Shown here in pieces: positions 18,067 to 27,800 of a stretch of DNA of 64,000 bases; within the stretch, counting starts at the first letter, position 1, and each line of letters starts with the position of its first letter. The notes beneath the pieces are model-generated. The model was not told where the DNA came from. It searched no databases and saw only the letters and a list, made by a program, of their open reading frames with translations. Source of the DNA: an uncultured Nitrospirota bacterium (GTDB lineage: Bacteria; Nitrospirota; Nitrospiria; Nitrospirales; UBA8639); NCBI GenBank assembly GCA_937139405.1, contig CAKZPV010000050.1:124001-188000 (forward strand). Direction: 5' to 3'. A program made the position numbers and the translations under genes.

Positions 18067-18912
18067 AAAAGTCATGGGCTTTATCGTGATTCTTAGTTCG
18101 CTATTTGCGGGAGCTGTATTTGCCCAAAGTGCAACGTATTCAACCTTAGAGGTTACCAAGGATGTGTATGTCGTCACGGGGCCCGGGTATAACGCGATGT
18201 TTGTCGTGACTTCGGAAGGTGTGATTGTCGCCGATTCTAACAATCCAGAATTTGCTTCGAAAGTGTTGGAAGAGATCAAAACCGTGACAAAGCAACCCGT
18301 GAGATACGTGGTCTATTCTCATGACCATCGTGATCATATTGCTGGCGGACAGGTCTTCAAGGACGCTGGGGCCGTTCTCTTGAGCCATGAGGAAGCGAAG
18401 AAAGCCATTGTGAAACACCCCCACCCGGATGTGGCGGTTCCAGACTTTACATGGAGCGGGAACAAATATGCCCTCACGCTCGGCGATAAAACCATGGAAC
18501 TCTTCTATTTCGGTCCCAATCATGGCACAGGTATGACGGTGTATTACTTGCCAAAGGAGAAGGTGATGTATTTTGCTGACATCGTCACACCGAACCGATT
18601 GCCCTTTACGATCATTGCAGATTTTGATCCGGATGCCTGGGGCAAGAGTTTGAAAGAAATTGAAACGATCCCGTTTCAAATGGCCGTGTTTTCGCATGAA
18701 GGTCCGATAGGCGGTCGCGCTGAAGTGGTCGTGCAACGGGAATTTTGGAGGATTTAAAGGCAGAAATCCTTCGAAAAATGTAGGCTGGCGACAATGTCAT
18801 GGAGATTCCTTCGACCATCCAGTTGCCCAAATATAAAGATTGGCTCTTTTACAAGGAATGGCTCTCCTTGAACACCTGGAGACTCATGTTAGGCATTATC
18901 ATGGGCTATTAA
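18063..18912 (+). pseudogene. Metallo-beta-lactamase-fold hydrolase, frameshifted paralogue
   Basis: Homologous over its whole length to the gene at 16743 but broken. The original start appears to be the ATG at 18063, where a five-A run shifts the frame; one more A would read MKKVMGFIVIL. An open frame of 227 codons from 18074 to 18757 carries VVYSHDHRDHIAGG and FGPNHGTGMTVYY. Near 18715-18735 the homology jumps to another frame (LEDLKAEILRKM), meets a TAG at about 18780, then continues as IQLPKYKDWLFYKEWL to a TAA at 18910. The truncated 18074-18757 product would keep the metal site but lose the C-terminal helix pair. Confidence 0.8.
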
Positions 18913-18958
18913 AAGTGTTTATTAAAGGAACGAACTTTCTGGGGAGAAAGGAGACACC

Positions 18959-19404
18959 ATGAAAGCACAGTACTTGGGACATGTGGTGTCTTATGTGAAA
19001 AATATCGAGCGGTCGTTGATTTTCTATCGGGATCTTTTGGGGTTTCAAAAAATCGGTCGCATGTTCCATGGGAAGGCGGTGGCTTTGACCACGGGTCGGA
19101 CTCACCACGAATTACTCTTGATGAAGTGGGAGATGCCCCTGGTACTCAGTAGGTGTGCGACGTGGTCTCTATCATATTGGGCTTAAGATTAGAGATAGCT
19201 TAGATGAGCTTCGGTCTGCTAAAAAAGATATCGAGCGAGCAGGAATCTTAATTTCTGGAATGAGCGATCATACGGTGAGTCAAAGCCTCTATTTTTCATG
19301 ACCCTGATGGGAACGAAGTCGAGTGGTATGTTGATGATCCGGTGAGCGATTGGCAGAACAACACGATGTTGGTCTTATCGCCGTTAAAGCCTCTTGCCTT
19401 GTAA
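18959..19404 (+). pseudogene. VOC-family gene, decayed duplicate of the gene at 8689
   Basis: Starts YLGHVVSYVKNIERSLIFY and matches the VOC protein at 8689 to the end (DWQNNTMLVLSPLKPLAL against DWKQNPSTILAPIKALKI). Three single-base indels break it. One base is lost after HHELLL (about 19121) and one near the CAGTAGG at about 19150. One T is gained in the run at about 19297, before HDPDGNEVEWYVD. The ribosome site (GGAGAAAGGAG) is intact. It directly follows the decayed hydrolase gene. Confidence 0.85.
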
Positions 19405-19518
19405 GGAATCGTGTCATGACTCTAGGAGACGGATAGGGGGTAGAAGAATGGTTTCAATAAAAAGTTTCGGCAATAGAGCGCTATTATCTATTACAATTTT
19501 TACACAGGCCATCATATT

Positions 19519-20748
19519 ATGAAACCGATCTCTACATTTCCTCTATTTTTGGCCTTTCTTGTTATGGCTTTATTAGGTCTCACTGCGTGTCAGCAAGAAG
19601 CTGGAACTGCACCCGCTCCACCACCACCCGAAGTGAAAGTGATCACCGTTGAGCCGAAGACGATTCCGGACGAGGTCGAATTTATTGGCCAAACTGATTC
19701 GTTTCGGCCTGTTGAAATTCGGTCTCAAGTGACAGGGATTATTAAGAAAGTCTTTTTCACTGAAGGGCGCGATGTGCAAAAAGGCGATAGGCTCTATCTG
19801 ATAGACCCAATCCCGTTTAAGGCGGCCGCTGGGAGTGCCAAAGGGCAAGTGGGTCAGGCAGTCGCGCGTTTAGCACAGGCCCGTGCAGAATTCACGCGTG
19901 TGAAGCCTTTGCTTGAAGAACAGGCCGTAAGTCAGAAAGACGTGGATGATGCGATTGCCGAAGAGCTGGCGGCTGAGTCTACCCTTGTTTCGGCAAAAGC
20001 CAACTATGATAAGGCCCGTTTTGACCTGAAAAACACGCTCATTGTTGCTCCCGTGTTAGGACGAATCGAACGAAGTCAACTATACGAAGGTCGCTTGGTC
20101 TCTGCCCAAACAGATCTCCTTACCAGCATCCATCAGATGGATCCGATGTACGTCAATGTCAATGTACCCGAAAGCTATATTCTCAAGCGTCAACGAGAAT
20201 TATCAGAAGAAACGGTTCAGCGACCTGACCTGTTTGAATTGCGAGGCCTTATGACGATGGCTGATGGGTCGACGTATCCGCATGAAGGGATCTTGGATTT
20301 TGCCGGAACCGGGTTTCGTTCCGAAACTGGTTCACTGCAGTCTCGCTTTGTTTTTCCCAACATCCGACAGCGATCCGTTCCGGGTGATCGAGATGACCGT
20401 CCGATCTACGCGTTATTTCCCGGTCAGTTTGTCAAGATTCGTGTCAAAGGATACATGCGAACGAATGCGATGCTCGTGCCGCAGCGCGCGGTGCAGCAGG
20501 GACCACAAGGCACGTTTCTCTTTGTCGTCGGAGAAGATGATATGTGTGAACTGCGACCGGTCAAGGCCAGCTTATGGAAGGGTACTGATTGGGTGATCGA
20601 AGACGGATTGAACAGTGGTGACCGGGTGGTTGTCGAGGGATTTCACCGCGTTCGTCCTGGCAATCAAGTCAGGCCAGTTCCCTATCAGACCACCCCATCC
20701 TCAATAGAGCCAGCCGCAGGTGCTAGCAAAGCCTTAGAGGTTCAATGA
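19519..20748 (+). CDS. RND efflux periplasmic adaptor, lipoprotein
   Basis: A 409-residue membrane-fusion protein. The lipobox LGLTAC (Cys24) anchors it to the inner membrane. Lipoyl halves lie around VEFIGQTDSFRPVEIRSQVTG and IVAPVLGRIERSQLYEGRLV, with the alpha-hairpin between them (QVGQAVARLAQARAEFTRV). Beta-barrel and membrane-proximal domains follow (PGQFVKIRVKG; VPQRAVQQGPQGTFLFVV). This is the AcrA/MexA type partner of the pump that follows. Its stop overlaps the pump start by four bases. The ribosome site is weak. Substrate is inferred from the neighbouring quinone-handling genes. Confidence 0.95.
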   Translation: MKPISTFPLFLAFLVMALLGLTACQQEAGTAPAPPPPEVKVITVEPKTIPDEVEFIGQTDSFRPVEIRSQVTGIIKKVFFTEGRDVQKGDRLYLIDPIPFKAAAGSAKGQVGQAVARLAQARAEFTRVKPLLEEQAVSQKDVDDAIAEELAAESTLVSAKANYDKARFDLKNTLIVAPVLGRIERSQLYEGRLVSAQTDLLTSIHQMDPMYVNVNVPESYILKRQRELSEETVQRPDLFELRGLMTMADGSTYPHEGILDFAGTGFRSETGSLQSRFVFPNIRQRSVPGDRDDRPIYALFPGQFVKIRVKGYMRTNAMLVPQRAVQQGPQGTFLFVVGEDDMCELRPVKASLWKGTDWVIEDGLNSGDRVVVEGFHRVRPGNQVRPVPYQTTPSSIEPAAGASKALEVQ

Positions 20749-23700
20749 GTCCTCATTTTTTTATTGAGCGACCAATTTTTGCGTCAGTCGTTTCGATCAT
20801 GATTATGGTCGTGGGCCTCGTGGCAATTCAAACACTCCCGGTTGCGCAATTTCCAGAAATTACACCCCCCATGGTTCAAATCGATGCCGATTATCCCGGC
20901 GCGAGCGCTGAAGCGGTGGCTGAATCTGTCGCCCGGCCCATAGAGCTTCAGCTGCCCGGTATCGACAACCTCCTCTATTACGACTCTACTAGTACCAACG
21001 ATGGTCATATGACCATGCGGCTGACTTTCGAAATAGGCACGAATGTAGATATTGCGCAAGTACAAACGCAAAATCGACAGAAACTTGCTGAGCCACAATT
21101 ACCTCCGGAAGTCGTGCGTCAGGGTGTTTCGGTGAAAAAGACGTCCCCCAATCTTCTTGCGGTGATTGTGCTGGATTCCGACAACCCGAGTCACGACGCC
21201 TTTTTTCTTTCGAATTACGCAATCCTTCGAGTGCTCGACAATATCAAGCGATTACCGGGCGTTGGCGATGCGTCGGTCTATGGTCAACAAAGTTATAGCA
21301 TGCGGATCATTCTTGATCCGGTCCGCATGGCTCAGCTCCATATGACACCGACTGATATTGCCACAGTGGTTCAAGAACAAAATCGGAATTTTCCCGCTGG
21401 CACACTTGGGCGAGAGCCAGCTCCGGCTGGGACGGAGTTAACTATTCCGGTAATTACGCAAGGTCGGTTGACTGAAGTGAAGGATTTTGAAAATCTTATT
21501 GTGCGTGCCCTGCCTGATGGATCAATCGTTCGCCTGAATGATGTGGCACGTATTGAACTCGGGGCTCAATCATACAACTTAGAGGGACAATTCAATGGCG
21601 AGTCCACTGCGCTACTCATTACGTTTTTATCTCCAGGGGCCAATGCGCTTGATACGATTGGGCGTATTCGAGCTGAATTAGAATCCCTCAGATCAGCATT
21701 TCCTCAGGGAATGACGTATGACATTCCTTATGACACCACTCGTTTTATTGAAGTCTCAATTAAGGAAGTGCTCCACACCTTACTCGAAGCCATGGTGCTG
21801 GTCTTGGTCGTGGTCTTTTTATTTTTACAAAGCTGGCGTGCGACGTTGATTCCCGCACTTGCTGTGCCGGTTTCCTTGATTGGGACATTCGCCGGAATGG
21901 AAGCGCTGGGATTTTCCATTAATACCTTGACCCTTTTTGGCATGGTCTTAGCGATCGGTATTGTTGTCGATGATGCGATTGTTGTGGTGGAGAATGTGGA
22001 ACGGCACATGACCAAAGGAGGCCTTTCGCCGAAAGCGGCAGCGAAACAGGCGATGACCGAGGTCACGGGGCCAGTCATTGCCATTGTGTTGGTTCTGAGT
22101 TCCGTGTTTATTCCTGTAGCCTTTTTAGGAGGGATTACAGGGGAACTCTATAAGCAATTTGCGATTACGATCGCCTTGTCCGTCGCCCTTTCGGGTGTTG
22201 TTGCGCTGACCCTGAGTCCCGCTCTGTGTGCGTTGGTGCTGAAGCCGCAGCATGAAGCTCCCAAAGGATTTTGGCGGCTTTTTAATGACGCCTTTGATTG
22301 GGTACAGCAACGATATTGCGCAATAGTTGCGGTCATGCTCAGACACACGGTTCTGTCTTCTCTGGTGTTTGCTTTGTTGCTCCTAGCCACCTGGGGTTTA
22401 TTAAAGATTGTGCCTGGAAGCTTTTTACCTGAAGAAGATCAAGGCTATTTTATTGTGGCCGCTCAGTTACCTGACGGAGCTTCCAAACAACGGACGGATT
22501 CAGTGCTCCAAGAGCTCGCAGAATTTTTTAGTCATGAACCCGCTGTCTATGGGACGCAAGCGCTGTCTGGACAAAACTTTATTTTCAACACTCGTGGAGG
22601 GAATAGTGCCACGATGTTTGTACCCCTCAAGCCATGGGAAGAGAGGACTGACCCGGCTTCCCATGCGAAAGCGCTGATTGGCCGGGCCTTTCAAAAGTTT
22701 GCCGAAATTTCTGAAGGTCTGGTGTTGGCCTTCAATCCTCCATCGATTCGCGGGCTGGGCTCGACAGGGGGATTTTCGCTGCAAGTGCAGGATCCGAGCA
22801 GTCGCGAGTTTTCTCAATTTTCTGAGGCAGTTCAAACGTTTCTAGCAAAAGCGAAAGAAGATCCAGCCATTGGCAATGCAACATCAAGTTTTCGGGTTAC
22901 GGCCCCTCGTATGTACGCGCGCGTCAATCGCGAACGAGCCAAGGCTTTGGGTATTCCGATTTCTGAAGTGTTCGATACGATGCAAGCGTACTTCGGGAAT
23001 TTGTACATTAATGATTTTGTGAAATTTGGCCGCGTGTATCGCGTGCAAACCGAAGCCGAACCAGAGTATCGGTCGAATCCGGAGGATATCGGAAAAATTT
23101 ATGTCCGAGCGCAAAATGGACTCAGCAGTTCGATGGTTCCACTCAATACGGTGGTGACCATGGAATTGGCCAGTGGCCCAGATCCTGTAACGCATTTTAA
23201 TGGATTTAATACTGCCCTTGTGATGGGGGCGGCGGCACCTGGGTTTAGTTCTGGTCAGGCCTTGGATGCCTTGGAGCGAGTGGCCCAAGAGGTGTTGGTT
23301 CCAGAAGGGTATAGCTTCGATTGGAGTGGAATTTCCTTTCAAGAACGAAAAGTCGGTGGACAAACGTCCATGATCTTACTGCTCGGACTGTTAATGGTCT
23401 TTCTGGTGCTTGCTGCCCAATATGAAAGTTGGTCAATTCCATTTGCCGTACTCTTTGCTGTGCCATTTGGTATCTTGGGTGCGGTGGCTGCAGTCTGGAT
23501 AAGAGGCTTGGATAATGATATTTATTTCCAAATTGGACTGCTCACGTTAATTGGATTGTCGGCTAAAAATGCAATCCTCATTATTGAGTTTGCCAATCAA
23601 CTCTACAATGAGGGCCGGTCGGCCCTGGATGCGGCGCTTGAAGCAGCCCGTCTTCGTTTTCGTCCTATTATCATGACATCACTGGCGTTTATTCTCGGAG

Positions 23701-23918
23701 TGATTCCTCTAGTGATGGCGTCTGGAGCCGGTGCGGCAAGTCGCCATTCGATCGGTACGGGAGTATTTGGAGGGATGTTGGCCGCAACGTTTCTTGCCGT
23801 CTTTTTCGTCCCGCTCTTTTTTGTCATCATTATGAAATTTCGGAAAGACACACGAGAAGTGCGCGAAGAACCATATTTGACGGTGGATGAAGCACTTCGC
23901 CAACAAGAAGAATTGTAA
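20745..23918 (+). CDS. RND multidrug efflux pump, HAE1 family
   Basis: A 1057-residue AcrB/MexB-type proton-driven transporter with twelve expected membrane helices and two large periplasmic loops. The N-terminus FFIERPIFASVVSIMIM is typical of the family. The proton-relay aspartates Asp409 and Asp410 sit in GIVVDDAIVVVENVERHM, and the TM10 relay Lys in GLSAKNAILIIEFA. Length is normal. It lies between adaptor and outer-membrane channel genes with a one-base gap to the latter, so all three form an operon. Confidence 0.97.
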   Translation: MSPHFFIERPIFASVVSIMIMVVGLVAIQTLPVAQFPEITPPMVQIDADYPGASAEAVAESVARPIELQLPGIDNLLYYDSTSTNDGHMTMRLTFEIGTNVDIAQVQTQNRQKLAEPQLPPEVVRQGVSVKKTSPNLLAVIVLDSDNPSHDAFFLSNYAILRVLDNIKRLPGVGDASVYGQQSYSMRIILDPVRMAQLHMTPTDIATVVQEQNRNFPAGTLGREPAPAGTELTIPVITQGRLTEVKDFENLIVRALPDGSIVRLNDVARIELGAQSYNLEGQFNGESTALLITFLSPGANALDTIGRIRAELESLRSAFPQGMTYDIPYDTTRFIEVSIKEVLHTLLEAMVLVLVVVFLFLQSWRATLIPALAVPVSLIGTFAGMEALGFSINTLTLFGMVLAIGIVVDDAIVVVENVERHMTKGGLSPKAAAKQAMTEVTGPVIAIVLVLSSVFIPVAFLGGITGELYKQFAITIALSVALSGVVALTLSPALCALVLKPQHEAPKGFWRLFNDAFDWVQQRYCAIVAVMLRHTVLSSLVFALLLLATWGLLKIVPGSFLPEEDQGYFIVAAQLPDGASKQRTDSVLQELAEFFSHEPAVYGTQALSGQNFIFNTRGGNSATMFVPLKPWEERTDPASHAKALIGRAFQKFAEISEGLVLAFNPPSIRGLGSTGGFSLQVQDPSSREFSQFSEAVQTFLAKAKEDPAIGNATSSFRVTAPRMYARVNRERAKALGIPISEVFDTMQAYFGNLYINDFVKFGRVYRVQTEAEPEYRSNPEDIGKIYVRAQNGLSSSMVPLNTVVTMELASGPDPVTHFNGFNTALVMGAAAPGFSSGQALDALERVAQEVLVPEGYSFDWSGISFQERKVGGQTSMILLLGLLMVFLVLAAQYESWSIPFAVLFAVPFGILGAVAAVWIRGLDNDIYFQIGLLTLIGLSAKNAILIIEFANQLYNEGRSALDAALEAARLRFRPIIMTSLAFILGVIPLVMASGAGAASRHSIGTGVFGGMLAATFLAVFFVPLFFVIIMKFRKDTREVREEPYLTVDEALRQQEEL

Positions 23919-23919
23919 T

Positions 23920-25326
23920 ATGCCATTCACGCTTCTTCTTATACTCATGTTGTTGAATGCATGTGCCGTTGGGCCCGATTATTCTCGACCTGAACATCAG
24001 GTGCCCGAGGACTTTCGACAAGCCGAAACAGTGAGTTCTTTGGAGTCATTGGCAAATCTTCCATGGTGGGAACTTCTGAAAGATTCCACGCTGCAGAAAC
24101 TTGTTCAGACGGCTCTTGCAGAAAATAGGGATCTTCAACAAGCAGTGGCGAGCATCGAAGAATTTGAAGCGCGACTCTACGCGGCGCGGACTGATTTTGC
24201 CCCACAGGTGACAGGTAGCGCGAGATTCCCGTCTCTTGGCCGAACCAGCGGAGGAATTCGTTTCCCTGCTTCTCCTGGAACTTTTAACTATTCCCTACTC
24301 GGAAATCTGGCTTGGGAGTTGGACGTATGGGGACGAATCCGGAGATCGACGGAAGCAGCTTTAGCCGATCTCTTGGCGCGAGAAGAAAATCGACGAGCTG
24401 TGGTGCTTGGCCTGGTCAGTGGTGTGGCCCAAGCCTATTTTGATTTGCTGCAATTCGATATGCAGCTTGATATTGCGAGACGAACGCTTGAGTCTTGGGA
24501 GGAATCTGTGAGGATTGCCAGTGCGAGATTGAAACGGGGGGTCACCTCACGGCTTGATGCGGATCAGTTCGAGGCTGAACGGGCGAATGCAGCCGCGCGA
24601 GTCGCGGAACTTGAACGATTAATGACTCAGAAAGAAAATGAGCTGAGTGTCCTGCTCGGAATGAGTCCTAGCAAAATTGAAAGAGGAACCTTTCTGACAG
24701 ACCAAGTCTTTCCGCCAGAAGTACCAGCCGGATTGCCTTCAGAGCTCCTTCGTCGACGTCCCGATATTCTTCAGGCAGAACAAGAACTCGTTGCTGCAAC
24801 AGCTAGAATCGGCGTGGCCAAAGCTGACCGTTTTCCAAAAGTGACTCTCACGGGAATACTGGGCGTCGCGAGTCCACGTCTTTCTAACCTTTTTAAGTCG
24901 GACACGGATTTTGGGGCTGCTGGGTTTGACCTCCTCGGGCCGTTGTTGAATGCTGAAGCGCTTGGCTTTCAACAAGATGTTGCTGAGGCCCAAGCCAAAC
25001 AAGTGCTTGCCCAATATCAGCAAACGATTCTTGTTGCCTTTCGAGAAGTCGAAGATGCCTTGATTGCGGTTCAGACCGCTCGCCGTCAGCGGCAAGCCCA
25101 AGTCGAGCAAGTAGAGGCCCTCCGTTCCGCCTTACGGCTGGCGAATCTCCGATATAAAGGCGGAGTCACGAGTTACATTGATGTGCTCATCGCTAAACGA
25201 AGTCTTTTTGATGCGGAATTGTCTCTGGCCGAAACTCACCGTCTGCACTTGGTCTCTATTGTCCAATTGTACAAAGCCTTGGGTGGAGGCTGGTCTCCAG
25301 CGAATAATCCCTCACCAGTTGCATAA
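23920..25326 (+). CDS. Outer-membrane efflux channel (NodT/OprM type), lipoprotein
   Basis: The ATG at 23920, one base after the pump's stop, gives 468 residues; an earlier in-frame ATG at 23887 lies inside the pump gene and would spoil the signal peptide. MPFTLLLILMLLNAC is a lipoprotein signal ending at Cys15, followed by AVGPDYSRP, typical of NodT lipoproteins. Two TolC-like repeats with long helices are visible (LVQTALAENRDLQQAVASIE; LLRRRPDILQAEQELVAA). It completes the tripartite pump. Confidence 0.95.
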   Translation: MPFTLLLILMLLNACAVGPDYSRPEHQVPEDFRQAETVSSLESLANLPWWELLKDSTLQKLVQTALAENRDLQQAVASIEEFEARLYAARTDFAPQVTGSARFPSLGRTSGGIRFPASPGTFNYSLLGNLAWELDVWGRIRRSTEAALADLLAREENRRAVVLGLVSGVAQAYFDLLQFDMQLDIARRTLESWEESVRIASARLKRGVTSRLDADQFEAERANAAARVAELERLMTQKENELSVLLGMSPSKIERGTFLTDQVFPPEVPAGLPSELLRRRPDILQAEQELVAATARIGVAKADRFPKVTLTGILGVASPRLSNLFKSDTDFGAAGFDLLGPLLNAEALGFQQDVAEAQAKQVLAQYQQTILVAFREVEDALIAVQTARRQRQAQVEQVEALRSALRLANLRYKGGVTSYIDVLIAKRSLFDAELSLAETHRLHLVSIVQLYKALGGGWSPANNPSPVA

Positions 25327-25540
25327 ACTGTATAGGTAAATATGATGCGTTTACGCTTCTAAGTTATTTTTAGGACGTGGTGACGAATATTTGATCTTCA
25401 CCATTCCTACCGTAACGCACAGGTAAGACACCGCGAAGATTTCACCAGGGGAGAATGTATTGCGAAAAATGGGAGGAAACGAGTAGGTTAGGGGACTTGG
25501 CTTCTACTTTCGTCATTATGCCTTAAAGAGGAGTACCTTC

Positions 25541-27202
25541 ATGGGGGAGTTTCAATATCAGGAACTATTTGAGCATGCAGCGGACACGACCACCTACCGT
25601 AGGCTCACATCGGATTATGTGTCCACGACCATATTTGAAGGTCAGGAGATTCTTAAAGTCCAACCTGAGGCCCTGACGTTGTTGGCCCGTGAGGCAATGG
25701 ATGATGTCACCCATCTCTTGCGATCGAGTCATCTCAAACAATTAGCAAAAATTTTGGAAGATCCTGAAGCTTCGGAAAATGACAGGTTTGTCGCCTTAGA
25801 ACTTCTCAAAAATGCCAATATCGCCGCTGGGCGGGTGTTGCCTGGTTGTCAGGATACTGGTACAGCCATCGCTCTTGGATATAAAGGCCAACAGGTTTTT
25901 ACGAGCGGGGATGATGTTGAAACGCTCTCCCGTGGAATCTTTGAAGCCTACGATCAGCGTAATTTGCGGTACTCGCAAATGGCTCCCCTTGATATGTATA
26001 CCGAGAAAAATACTGGGAATAATTTGCCGGCTCAGATTGATCTCTATGCGAAAAAGGGATCGGAATATCGGTTTTTATTTATTGCCAAAGGTGGAGGGTC
26101 GGCCAACAAAACGTTTCTGTATCAAGAGACCAAAGCCTTGTTGAACCCGACTTCGTTGATGAAGTTTGTGGGGGAAAAAATTCGTACCTTGGGCACCTCG
26201 GCCTGTCCCCCCTATCACTTGGCGTTGGTGGTCGGAGGCATGTCCGCAGAATTCACCTTGAAAACGGTCAAGCTCGCCAGCTGTCATGACCTGGATGACC
26301 TTCCTACGTCAGGCAATGCACAGGGTCGTGCGTTTCGAGACTTGGGTCTTGAGAAGCAAATCTTTCAACTCTGTGCGGAGACCGGCATTGGTGCCCAATT
26401 TGGCGGGAAATACTTTGCACATGATGTTCGTGTCATTCGTTTGCCGCGACATGGAGCTTCGTGCCCTGTGGGTTTGGGTGTGTCCTGTTCAGCGGATCGG
26501 CAAATCTTGGGTAAAATTACCAAGGATGGTGTGTTTCTTGAACAACTCGAAACCAATCCGGCTCAATATCTGCCTGAGATTAAGGAGCAGGATTTAGATG
26601 GTGATGTCGTCAAGATCGATTTGAATCAATCTATGCCACAAATTTTAGCTGAACTGCGAAAGCACCCTGTGGCTACGCGTCTGTCACTCACTGGCCCTAT
26701 CGTCGTGGCAAGAGATATCGCGCATGCCCGACTCAAAGAACAGTTGGATGCAGGAAAAGGCTTGCCTCAATACCTCAAGGATCATGTGGTGTATTACGCG
26801 GGTCCTGCCAAAAAACCAGAAGGTCATGCCTCAGGGTCCTTTGGTCCAACCACCGCAGGGCGTATGGATTCGTATGTTGATCAGTTTCAAGCCGTGGGCG
26901 GAAGCATGGTCATGCTGGCCAAAGGGAATCGTTCCAAACAGGTGCGCGAAGCCTGTGGGAAGTATGGGGGTTTTTATCTGGGATCGATTGGGGGCCCGGC
27001 GGCACGCTTAGCCGAACATAGCATTAAAAAAGTGGAAGTTTTGGAATACGAAGACCTGGGCATGGAAGCCGTTTGGAAGATCGAAGTCGAAGACTTCCCG
27101 GCTTTCACTGTCATCAATCACGAAGGCAAAGATTTTTATGCTGATCTAGATACTCAAAAAGCTGCAGGTCTCATTCAGGTAGGTGATTCTGGGAAGAAGT
27201 AA
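25541..27202 (+). CDS. fumA: Fumarate hydratase class I, [4Fe-4S]
   Basis: A 553-residue single-chain class I fumarase that interconverts fumarate and malate in the TCA cycle. The predicted [4Fe-4S] ligands Cys103 ([11 protein letters not shown]), Cys222 (SACPPYH) and Cys316 (VSCSAD) keep the spacing of E. coli FumA (105, 224, 318). The C-terminal domain contains [15 protein letters not shown] and [13 protein letters not shown]. An AAAGAGGAG site precedes the ATG. It stands alone between the efflux operon and the inverted-repeat islet. Confidence 0.96.
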   Translation: MGEFQYQELFEHAADTTTYRRLTSDYVSTTIFEGQEILKVQPEALTLLAREAMDDVTHLLRSSHLKQLAKILEDPEASENDRFVALELLKNANIAAGRVLPGCQDTGTAIALGYKGQQVFTSGDDVETLSRGIFEAYDQRNLRYSQMAPLDMYTEKNTGNNLPAQIDLYAKKGSEYRFLFIAKGGGSANKTFLYQETKALLNPTSLMKFVGEKIRTLGTSACPPYHLALVVGGMSAEFTLKTVKLASCHDLDDLPTSGNAQGRAFRDLGLEKQIFQLCAETGIGAQFGGKYFAHDVRVIRLPRHGASCPVGLGVSCSADRQILGKITKDGVFLEQLETNPAQYLPEIKEQDLDGDVVKIDLNQSMPQILAELRKHPVATRLSLTGPIVVARDIAHARLKEQLDAGKGLPQYLKDHVVYYAGPAKKPEGHASGSFGPTTAGRMDSYVDQFQAVGGSMVMLAKGNRSKQVREACGKYGGFYLGSIGGPAARLAEHSIKKVEVLEYEDLGMEAVWKIEVEDFPAFTVINHEGKDFYADLDTQKAAGLIQVGDSGKK

Positions 27203-27460
27203 AAAGCTCTCCCTTCGAAAAAATATCTACTCTAATAAGGTTTGCAGTCAAGTAGGTTCTTAAGCTCTATCTCGTTTTTCGTATGATCTTGTGATTGCAG
27301 ATAAAAACACTATTTATTTGTCGTAATAATTATTATCACATCTATAATTGTCTGCTTAGCACCCCTGTGTTGAAGGCCCCTTCTACCTTGAAGTTCACCG
27401 AAACTTTCTGCAACGTAACTATTTTCGTCGACAGCGGCATTTAACCTGTTGGAGCGAAGC

Positions 27461-27484
27461 GTTGCAGCGACCAGTTGAACTCAC
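27461..27484 (+). repeat. Left arm of 24-bp inverted repeat flanking the YHYH islet
   Basis: Positions 27461-27484 are the inverted copy of 28981-29004, with 22 of 24 bases identical; shared core GCAGCGA, then CAGTTGAACTCAC. The arms face inward and bound about 1.54 kb. No target duplication is seen next to them. Confidence 0.75.
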
Positions 27485-27798
27485 ACATTCATGCCGTCAC
27501 CAATTGCGCCGGTGAAGTCTCGACAAACGATCCGACCCACGCACCTCTGATCGGAATCGCAATGGATGGGTACAAGCTGCACGCGCAATTTAACCAGGAT
27601 GGAGAGGAACCAGGCCAGCTCGACCGATGCCGCAGGCACGAGACCTCCACACTCGGGTATCACTACCACGCTGGAGCGCCTGGAGATAACTCTATTCTCC
27701 AGTGCCACACTGGCGAGACGGGATGTGCCAATCAAGGTGCCGACACTCAGTGTGATGCGACGAACCGCCCGCGCCCCACTCTTCTCGAAAAGAAATAA
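27475..27798 (+). pseudogene. YHYH-domain protein, N-terminally truncated
   Basis: The frame is open from 27445 and the only nearby start is a TTG at 27475, giving 107 residues. It holds the YHYH-protein core: HAPLIGIAMDGYKLH, LDRCRRH and GYHYHAG, then a Cys-rich tail (QCHTGETGC). Complete members are secreted and much longer, with a signal peptide; none is present here, so this is probably the 3' part of a gene cut at the left repeat. The next gene starts two bases after its stop. Base composition is visibly richer in G+C than the surroundings. Confidence 0.65.
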
Positions 27799-27800
27799 CC

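Noticed and set aside
18074..18757. Second metallo-hydrolase as an intact 227-residue gene
   Set aside because: Homology to its paralogue continues in another frame beyond the stop and before the start, so it is better described as a pseudogene.
27445..27510. attC site at the left border of the YHYH islet
   Set aside because: TTAAC and GTT motifs occur nearby but do not form paired R and L boxes; plain inverted repeats explain the data better.
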